Assembly (NCBI GenBank): GCA_023101725.1
Contig: JALJCO010009075.1
Location: 62,001-126,000 of the forward strand
Reading direction: 5' to 3'
Origin: Atherinomorus stipes
Taxonomy: Eukaryota; Chordata; Actinopteri; Atheriniformes; Atherinidae
Length of the DNA stretch: 64,000 nt
Shown piece after piece: positions 56,840 to 64,000 of this stretch. The position numbers and the translations under genes are program-made. The first letter of the stretch is position 1. Every line of letters begins with the position of its first letter. The notes beneath the pieces were generated by a model. It searched no databases. It saw only the letters and a program-made list of their open reading frames with translations, and was not told the origin of the DNA.

Positions 56840-57064
56840 TGATGAAATGAAGGAGTTTTACTGCAGATAATGTCTTCTATAAAGGCTGCCCCGTATCTGC
56901 CATTTTACTGGATGTGCACCAAAGGACGACTCAACGTAATATCTTCCCAAGGAGTCAAAGTGATGCAGAAACTTTACCTGTGAGTAAATGTACGTATATA
57001 CTACTAGAAATAAGGTCCAGGTTGAAAAAAAGAAAGTTATCGTTAAACACACATCTGTGTGACT

Positions 57065-57262
57065 TTACTATGTGTGTGTGGGGACGTCTTGCCCTCGTGG
57101 GGACATTTTCCTGGTCCCCACGAGTACGAACCCCGTCTTGAGGGTCAAGATTAGGTTTTAGAGATTAAGTTACAATTAGGTCTTGGTTAGGATTAGGACA
57201 AGAGTTAGGTTTAGGCAATCAGTTATGGGCATTAGGTTTAGGGTTAGGGGCTAGGGATGCAT
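57065..57262. repeat. GGTTAGG-rich dispersed repeat with GGGGAC/GTCCCC ends
   Basis: GTGGGGACGTCTTGCCCTCG, TGGGGACATTTTCCTGGTCC and CCACGAG precede a degenerate run of TTAGGTT/GGTTAGG units (about 57149-57254). This is a familiar fish dispersed repeat, not a telomere array: units are irregular and interrupted. Confidence 0.65.
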
Positions 57263-57295
57263 TATGTCAATGGAACCCCGGGGATATAAAAACAA

Positions 57296-57322
57296 GCGTG
57301 TGTGTGTGTGTGTGTATGTGTG
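57296..57322. repeat. (GT)n microsatellite
   Basis: GTGTGTGT tract with one interruption. Confidence 0.9.
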
Positions 57323-58492
57323 TTTATTAGTTCATTTGAGGGCATTTGTTAAAAGCAGTCTGAGTGTGTCATCAGGGAACAGTCCCCTGACAGAGCACAT
57401 GACCTCCAGGATTAATAGCTCGCCACACACAAACACACTCCGACTGTCATAACAGTGATGACCTAAGTCTTTCTTCAGTCCAGTGATTTTCATCCTGTCG
57501 TTTATTTCTCCTCTCCCACCGCCTGCGTCCATTTTTCTCTCTACCTTTAACTCTGCTTCCCGTCTCCACATCCTCCTTTTATTACTTTGTCTTGTTGCAC
57601 AAACATGCACAGCATAAAAGGGTGTGTTGTGTGTGAGTGACGTGGTGGAGCGTGATTTTTGCCAGCGGGGAGTTGGGGAAAGAGGGCTTTATGAAATCAT
57701 ATCCCAGATCCAGGCCAGCACGCATTTACAGGAAGATACACATGTACGCACATGCTGGGCGGGAGTCTCGTCTCCCCGTGAGCTTCATCGGTGCTGACAC
57801 GCTCCCATGTAGTTGTGAATGGGACTTGATGTCTGAAGCCCCAGCCTGCGATTTACCCACGGGGCAGTCGCTCGTTAAAGCAGAACGCAGGGGGGAAATA
57901 ACGAGGAAGGGGGGAGGACGGCAACAAGCCTGAGAAAATGAGTGGAGGAGATGGTGAAAGGATGCAGAGTTGATTCGCTCTGTTTTACCGAACTGTGGGG
58001 GAGACGAGGGGGATTGTTAAGCTTCTCCCTTCGGAGTGTGCGCTCTAAAGATCAGTGCCCTGGCTTGGCTTTGCGTTCCCCCCACACACACACACACACA
58101 CTGCTCTCCTCTAAGCTCTCCCTGTAGCATCGCTTATCACAGGAGGCCTTCCCCGACCGTTCTCAGCTTTGCTGGAGGGCGCCAGCGAAGGAAAAAGCTT
58201 TTAGTTGCTTCTTGGATTCTTTTCTTCGGGGTATTTTGTACAGGTGCAAATACTGCTCCAACTGAGGTGTGTTGGTATGCTGTGATGAAATGCTTTCAAG
58301 GGAAAGAAAAAAAATCAGAAAAAAGCAGAAGTATCTGCTGTCTAGGTCACTCTGTTTCCTGTTATTTTTACTGGGAACACAACTCAGCTCTGTGCCTCTG
58401 AGGCATGCCCTTCTACTGGAAGTAAGCAGATCTCAGACATGAGAACCGAAAAGGGAACCTGACCTCATTACCCATCATCTATTGGTGCACAG
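57323..58492. other. No gene seen; (CA)n at 58083-58101
   Basis: GC content is higher than average for the window around 57640-58200 and I recognise no repeat in it, so it is likely unique intron DNA. Frames at 57637-57933 and 58036-58401 show no domain or splice context matching the next mgat5b exon. Confidence 0.45.
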
Positions 58493-59030
58493 TAGAGCTG
58501 TGCGATATACTGATAGATGTCGCAATATGATATTTACATGAGAGAGATATGATATTTACACGTATTGTTATATCGCGGTATTAGTTGTGAAAAGTTTTTT
58601 GCTTTATTTTTTCGTAATAACCCAGCTGCACCTCAGCTGACTACAAAGGGGTCACCTGATTATTAAATAAGGGTGGGTTTTTTTCCTTTTTTTTTTTCTT
58701 TAACTGTACAGTCTGTTTATAACTTATAATATATATTTCTCTTTTGCACTACTGTATTTTTGCACTGTTTTTTTTTTTTTTAGAGAGAGCTGCTTTTTAA
58801 AATTTCATTGTGTCCCTGTGGTACAATGACAATAAAAGGATTCTGATTCTGAAATATCAATACCCTGAAATATTGCTATATTTTCATATGTCAATGCCAT
58901 ACCTGTATTTAAAAATGTGGTATCGATCTCTTTTACTAATGAAATTTTGACAGATATCATATTGTTTCGAAATCTCATGAGATTTCACAAAATTTCATCG
59001 TTCTGTTACAGAATCTCGTGGACTTAATGC
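58493..59030. mobile_element. hAT-like MITE remnant with a LINE tail inside
   Basis: TAGAGCTGTGCGATATACTG is a hAT-like left end of the same group as 33716. CTCATGAGATTTCACAAAAT near 58974 is the palindromic core. A LINE-like 3' end (AATTTCATTGTGTCCCTGTG, GTACAATGACAATAAAAGG, ATTCTGATTCTG tail) occupies about 58690-58852. No right hAT end was found. Confidence 0.55.
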
Positions 59031-59256
59031 TAACGCTAATGTCAATGCTAACGCTAACTGAAGCCCTGAAGCCTGCATCTGCAAGCTTCATTTAGAAAGC
59101 AAACATCTAACACTCGTTGAAAAGAAAGGATTTTTAAGAAAAAAAAAAGAGAAAATCAGCTTTTGATGCAGAAAATGTTGAATGTTTGGACGTTCTTCAA
59201 AAAAATTCTAAGAAAAGTTTAAATAAATAAATTGTTCAATGAAATTTTGTGCTTTG

Positions 59257-59419
59257 GGGGGGGGGGGGGGGGGCCCCGGGGGGGGGGGGGGGGGGGGGGG
59301 GGAAGGGCAAAAAAAAAAAGGGGGGGGGAAGGGGGGGGGGGGGGGGGGGGGCCGAACAAAAAAAAAAAAAGGGGGGGGGGGGGGGGGGCGGGGGGGGGGG
59401 GGGGTGGAGGGAGGGGACT

Positions 59420-59456
<37 letters not shown>

Positions 59457-59580
59457 ATGGGTTACCCCCGGGGGGGGGGGGGGGGGGGGGGGGAAGAGAG
59501 GGGAAAGGAGAAAAAAAAGGGGGGGGGGAGGGGAAGGGGGGGGGGGGGGAGGGGGAAAAAAGGGAGGGGAGGGGGGGGGG

Positions 59581-59612
<32 letters not shown>

Positions 59613-59745
59613 AGGGGAGGGGGGGGGGGGAGGGGGAGGGGGGGAGGGGGGGGGGGGAAGGGGGGGGGGGGGGGGGGGGAGGGGGGGGGGGGGGAGGGGG
59701 GGGAGGGGGGGGGGGAGGGGGGGGGGGAGGGGGGGGGGGGGGGGG

Positions 59746-59798
<53 letters not shown>

Positions 59799-59818
59799 GG
59801 GGGGCGGGGGGGGGGGCT

Positions 59819-59867
<49 letters not shown>

Positions 59868-59871
59868 GGGG

Positions 59872-59938
<67 letters not shown>

Positions 59939-60059
59939 GGGGGGGGGGGGGGGGGGGGGGGGGGAGGGGGGGGGGGGGGGGGGGGGGGGGGATGGTGGAT
60001 GGCTGGGGGGGGGGGGGGGGGGGGGTGGGGGATGGGGGGGGGGAGAACCTGGGGGGGGG
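59257..60059. repeat. Extreme poly-G tract of about 800 bp, probably artefactual
   Basis: Almost every base is G, broken by single A, C or T and by two A runs (about 59310-59320 and 59358-59370). Frames of 200-330 codons on both strands are polyglycine or polyproline and simply reflect this. The tract begins and ends abruptly in ordinary AT-rich DNA. Dark-cycle poly-G calls or misassembled low-quality reads are the simplest explanation; a real G-rich expansion is not excluded. Confidence 0.7.
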
Positions 60060-61838
60060 CCAAAGGAATCAGAAAAATAATAGACAGTCACCAGCTAATG
60101 GTGGGGGGGGGGCCTCCAAAAAAAAAAAAAAAAAAAATGTCCTGTCTAAACAAATAAAATACATCTGTTTTTACAGATTATTTAAATTGAGCCTTTTTAT
60201 TTTCAATGTGATTTCTTACTGCACCATTTTATCTCTTTTTTAAAATTGGTGTCCATCAGTTTTTTCTGTTGTCACTCTTTTTGTAGTAAAATGTTGTAGA
60301 TTTTGTGTTTATAGCCTAACCCTGATTTGGTCTTGTAGGAGTCTGATTTTATTCCATGTTATTCGTGTTTTTCACGTCACATTTTACTAGGTTCAGTCTG
60401 TCAAAGGCAGGTGGATTTGGTTTAGTTATTAAATAAACCAAAAATGAAATCATTACACTAATACTGTGTTAAAACATGAATGGACCCTGGACCAGTTTGG
60501 ACTGAAAAATTAGGCCCCATCATGAAAAAGGTGGAGAACCCCTGCTGTAGGCTGTCATTTACGCAGTGTTTTGATATGATATGACATCCATGTCAGCTAG
60601 CAGGATGAAAAAGGATTGATCAGCACACTAGATCTAGCTCCCAGATTTGGTTTATTCACCAACAAAGTAAGTGAAGTTTCGCGAAATCATTGCTACGTCA
60701 TCTTATAGAGGAGACATTTGTCCTTTTTCTTAATTTTTTTATTGTATAATGGAAGTATTGGATCGAGACTCGCATTGAGTGACACTCAAAATTAAATGAC
60801 TCAGACTCTGGGGCAAAAACCCCGATCGGGACATCTCTAAACATGATTTTAATCTTCGTCAGCAGCACATCAACAGACCAGGCATGTGTGGCGTTACCCT
60901 GGTTACAGTGAGGGAACGGATCTTTGTGGCAGTGAAGTCGCTCATCAGGAATTCAGTGTGTTTGTAAAGTTTGCCGCCTACCTCACACACTGAGCTGCCA
61001 TGTTACACACACCTGTATGCTGGTCTATTGTTCATCAAAATCTCAAGCTGGGTCAATTTTAGAGCTACAAGAAGCATTTTCTATTATTTTGCTCAGGCTT
61101 CATTCTTTAGAGCAAGTTCTTTAAGATTTCCTCCTGCAACAGATGTGTTCATCAGCAAATTATACCAGTAAAGACTCTGCATCCCTCTGGTCTGAGTCTC
61201 CTCCCTCACCTGCTCTCTGCTGTAGCAAGAAAGATTTCTACGAGAAAAGCAGTAATGAGTTCTGCACAGAAGGAGGATTGGGTTTATTCCTAGCATGAAC
61301 TAATAAGCTGGGATGTATCCAGTCTTATAAAGTAACTTGTTACAGTTACAAGTTATTTCATTCAAACAGTAGCACTGTAACTGTTATTGCTGGTACCAAA
61401 ATACAATGTCCTTATAACTTATTTTCAGCTTTGTACAAATTTAATCCAAAGTCATACAGAAAGTTTTTCAACACAAGTTTATTTGAGTGAGGCCAGCCAA
61501 TGATTATATATATATGTTTATATGAACAGCGGCTCAAGAATTAAATCTATGAGCAATACTCAACTTGCACACCAGCAGCTTCTTTAATTTTTTTTAGGGG
61601 GTTTGGGAGGGGGTTGTTCAAAATTTAGGTCTGAGTCCATCACTACACCCAGATTTCTGGCCTAGCTGGTGGTTTTTAGTTGTATAGATTGAAGTTTGTG
61701 GTGACCTGCTGTTGTTTCTCTTTGGCTGCAAAAACACCTGACCTCATTACCGATCATCTATTGGTGCACAGCGTAAAATGATGCTTTTTTTCTTTTACAA
61801 TAAAGGTTAAAAAACTGTTTTTTAAATAAACAATAATA
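60060..61838. other. No gene seen; hAT-like right ends
   Basis: A20 run at 60118-60137; hAT-like ends AAAGGTGGAGAACCCCTGCT (60528-60547) and CCCCGATCGGGACATCTCTA (60821-60840), without recognised partners. No exon recognised. Confidence 0.5.
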
Positions 61839-62039
61839 TACAGTTGTGTGAAAATGTGTTGCCTCCTTCCTGATTTTATTGTTTTTGCATAACACTTAAA
61901 TGTTTCAGACCATCAAACAAATTTGAATATTTGACAAAGATAACACAAGTAAACACAAAATGCAGTTTTTAAATTAAGATTTTTATTAGTAAGGAAGGAA
62001 AAAAATCTAAACCTCCATGGCCCTGCGTGAAAAAGTGAT

Positions 62040-62070
<31 letters not shown>

Positions 62071-63495
62071 GTTAAAACATAAATTAACTGTTGTTTATCA
62101 CATCTTTGGAAAGCTGAGTTCAATTTCTCTAGCCACATCCAGGCCTGATTACTGCCACACCTGTTCTCAATTAATAAATCACTTAAACAGGACCTGCCTG
62201 ATGAAGTTAAGTAGACCAAAAAGATCCTCAAAAGCTAGACATTATGCTGCGATCCAAAGACATTCAGGAACAAATGAGAAACAAAGTCATTGAGATCCAT
62301 CAGCCTGGAAAAGGTTCCAAAGCCATTTCTAAAGCTTTGGGACTCCAGAGAACCACAGTAAGAACCATTATCCACAAATCGTGAAAACATGGAACAGTGG
62401 TGAACCTTCCCAGGAGTGGCCGGCCGACCAAAATGACCCCAAGAGCACAGCGACGAATCATCCAAGAGGTCACAAAAGACCCCAGAACAACATCCAAAGA
62501 ACTGCAGGCCTCACTTGCCTCAATTAAGGTCAGTGTTCATGACTCCACCATCAGAAAGAGACTGGGGGGCAAAAATGGCTGCATGGCAGAGTTCCAAGAC
62601 CAAAACCACTGCTGAGCAAAAAGAACATAAAGGCTCGTCTCAGTTTAGCCAGAAAGCATCTTGATGATCCCCAAGACTTTGGGGAAAATACTTTGTGGAC
62701 TGACGAGACAAAAGTTGAACTTTTTGGAAGGTGTAGGTCCCATTACATCTGGCGTAAAAGTAACACGGCATTTCAGAAAAGGAACATCATAGCAACAGTA
62801 AAATATGGTGGTGGTAGTGTGATGGTCTGGGTTTGTTTTGCTGCTTCAGGACCTGGAAGACTTGCTGTGGTAAATGGAACCATGAATTCTGCTTCTACCA
62901 AAAAATCCTGAAGGAGAACGTCCGGCCATCTGTTGGTGACCTCAAGCTGAAGCGCACTTGGGTTCTGCAGCAGAACAATGATCCAGAACACACCAGCAAG
63001 TCCACCTCTGAATGGCTTAAGAACATCAAAATGAAGACTTTGGAGTGGCCTAGTCAAAGTCCCCACCTGAATCCCATTGAGATGCTGTGGCATGACCTTA
63101 AAAAGGCGGTTCATGCTGGAAAAGCCTCCAATGTGGCTGAATTACAACAATTCTGCAAAGATGAGTGGAACAAAATTCCTCCACAGCGTTGTCAGTTATC
63201 ACAAACGCTTGACTGCAGTTGTTGCTGCTAAGGTGGAACAACCAGTTATCAGGTTTAGGGGGCAATCACTTTTTTCCACTCAGGGCCATGCGGGTTTGGA
63301 TTTTTTTCCCCCTTAAAAAAAAAAAATCTTAATTTAAAAACTGCATTTTGTGTTTACTTGTGTTATCTTTGTCTAATATTTAAATTTGTTTGATAATTTA
63401 AAACATTTAAGTGTGACAAATGCAAATCCGAAAAAAAAAAATTAAAAAAAAAATAAAATCAGAAAAGGGGCAAACACTTTTTCACACAACTGTTA
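61839..63495 (+). mobile_element. Tc1-like transposon, near full length, IR/DR-type ends
   Basis: TACAGTTGTGTGAAAATGTG at the left and CACTTTTTCACACAACTGTT-A at the right are inverted. The arms match over about 200 bp, and each end has a second inner copy of the outer motif (GTGAAAAAGTGATTGCCCC at about 62027; GGGGGCAATCACTTTTTTCC at 63258), the inverted/direct-repeat layout known from Sleeping Beauty-type fish elements. Total 1657 bp, TA at each side. A C29 run (about 62042-62070) expands the left inner repeat. Confidence 0.92.
62244..63258 (+). pseudogene. Tc1-like transposase, nearly full length but inactivated
   Basis: From ATG at 62244: SKDIQEQMRNKVIEIH, KAISKALGLQRTTVRTII, a stop (TGA, about 62382), LPRSGRPTKMTPRAQRRIIQ, DPRTTSKELQASLA. 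An extra G near 62568 shifts the frame. WTDETKVELFG (62697, first Asp), KYGGGSVMVW, VLQQNNDPEHTSKSTSEW (second Asp position reads Asn) and SPHLNPIEMLWHDLKK (Glu kept) follow. A frame break near 63230 alters the C-terminus. About 338 codons, the usual length. Order and spacing are complete, but the enzyme cannot be active. Confidence 0.92.
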
Positions 63496-64000
63496 AATAC
63501 ACTATAGTTTAATATAATATAATATATTATCTACTCATGCATTTTAGTGTGTTTTCAACCAGAATCAAATGTATATAAAATAAGCAGCTTTATTCTTGTT
63601 AGATGATGTCTCTTACCCTACATCACCACTAACGATTGTGGTAGTTTCTGTCGCTTTTCCATTTCCAAAGCTGAAATTGAGATTTGTTTTCATGAAAGTG
63701 GTGTTGCATCCAATGGCTGTGCAGGAAGTCAAAAAGCAAAAAAATGACCAGACTCTGTGCTGCTTTAAGATTGTCTAAACTCCTTGGAATTCTTCAAAAT
63801 GTTTACTGAAGAATTAATCGTTCTCATTTTACCATTTTCCTCATCCTCAATGAATGTCCCAAAAGTTGCAGAAGACACTTTAGCAAGCAGCATGAGGAGA
63901 AAGAAAAACTTGGTACTTCTGCTTGTGTATAAATATCAGCACAGCAGGCTTTATGGTGATAAATGAAGAAAACAAACATATGTAGAGAAGAGTGTTCTGT
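63496..64000. other. No gene seen
   Basis: AT-rich intron-like sequence; frames of 60 codons have no recognisable motif. Confidence 0.5.

Larger units (their letters stand above)
54238..57046. mobile_element. Outer MITE family E, split by other foldback elements
   Basis: Left arm TTTAAAGGATAACTTTC, AACCTGGACCTTATTTCTAG, GTCCTTTGGAAGATATT and ATTATCTGCAG match the complement of 56852-57046 (CTGCAGATAAT, GGAGTCAAAGTGATGCAGAA, CTAGAAATAAGGTCCAGGTT, GAAAGTTATCGTTAAA). Arms are about 195 bp and now lie 2.4 kb apart because of the elements between them. Confidence 0.75.

Noticed and set aside
57130..57262. Interstitial telomere repeat
   Set aside because: TTAGG-like units are irregular and interrupted, and the block sits in a familiar dispersed repeat with GGGGAC ends.
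57637..58401. Next mgat5b exon downstream
   Set aside because: I looked here because the DNA seems non-repetitive, but no frame resembles the following part of the enzyme and no paired splice sites bound one.
59232..60243. Polyglycine and polyproline frames of 200-334 codons
   Set aside because: They only reflect the G tract, are open in all three + frames and two - frames, and have no other content.

Overview
This window looks like non-coding DNA from a teleost fish, probably a ray-finned fish of the spiny-rayed type. It holds at least six Tc1-like transposons or relics in several subfamilies, many short inverted-repeat (MITE-type) elements, hAT- and Harbinger-type elements with recognisable target-site duplications, fish-type LINE 3' ends, a tRNA-headed SINE, and many simple repeats. 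There is no bacterial gene organisation, and almost every open reading frame of 60-180 codons is chance or lies in a transposon.

The only host coding sequence I can support is one 151-bp exon on the + strand (48419-48569), with a polypyrimidine tract and AG acceptor before it and a GT donor after it. Its translation resembles the luminal stem region of alpha-1,6-mannosylglycoprotein 6-beta-N-acetylglucosaminyltransferase B (mgat5b). The rest of the window is then best read as two large introns of that gene, at least 15 kb downstream and possibly up to 48 kb upstream, although exon 1 was not found here.

Layout: 1-1300, G-rich then CT-rich unassigned repeat with a 37-bp tandem repeat and a strong hairpin. 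1326-2174, 9720-10080 and 11225-11740, Tc1 transposase relics. 3.1-9.5 kb, MITEs, including Tc1-type elements at 4499 and 9006 and a Harbinger-type element at 7588-8420 with a TAA duplication. 11.7-13.4 kb, a probable Harbinger remnant and a palindromic repeat. 16.5-18.4 kb, a palindromic MITE followed by a hAT element containing two other repeats. 20.1-23.9 kb, LINE tails and MITE arms. 25.2-27.8 kb, a possible hAT shell with a deleted Tc1 copy and head-to-head SINE pieces. 29-34 kb, a 920-bp foldback element and two further Tc1-type MITEs, one split by a hAT MITE with a perfect 8-bp duplication. 36-37.3 kb, a decayed LINE reverse transcriptase. 39.2-40.9 kb, a Tc1 element split by a LINE 3' end. 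41-45.8 kb, hAT MITE, LINE fragment, SINE and the second copy of a 610-bp repeat. 48.4 kb, the exon. 49-57 kb, more MITEs, a perfect 27-bp-stem hairpin and nested foldback elements. 59.3-60.1 kb, an 800-bp almost pure G tract, probably an artefact. 61.8-63.5 kb, the most complete Tc1 copy, with inactivating lesions.

I found no operon, defence locus, CRISPR array or other novel multi-gene system. The more interesting content is the nesting order of the elements, the large palindromes, repeats carrying start-codon-like segments, and three stretches that look like assembly or base-calling artefacts. Family assignments come from remembered features of teleost repeats and need a repeat-library search for confirmation.
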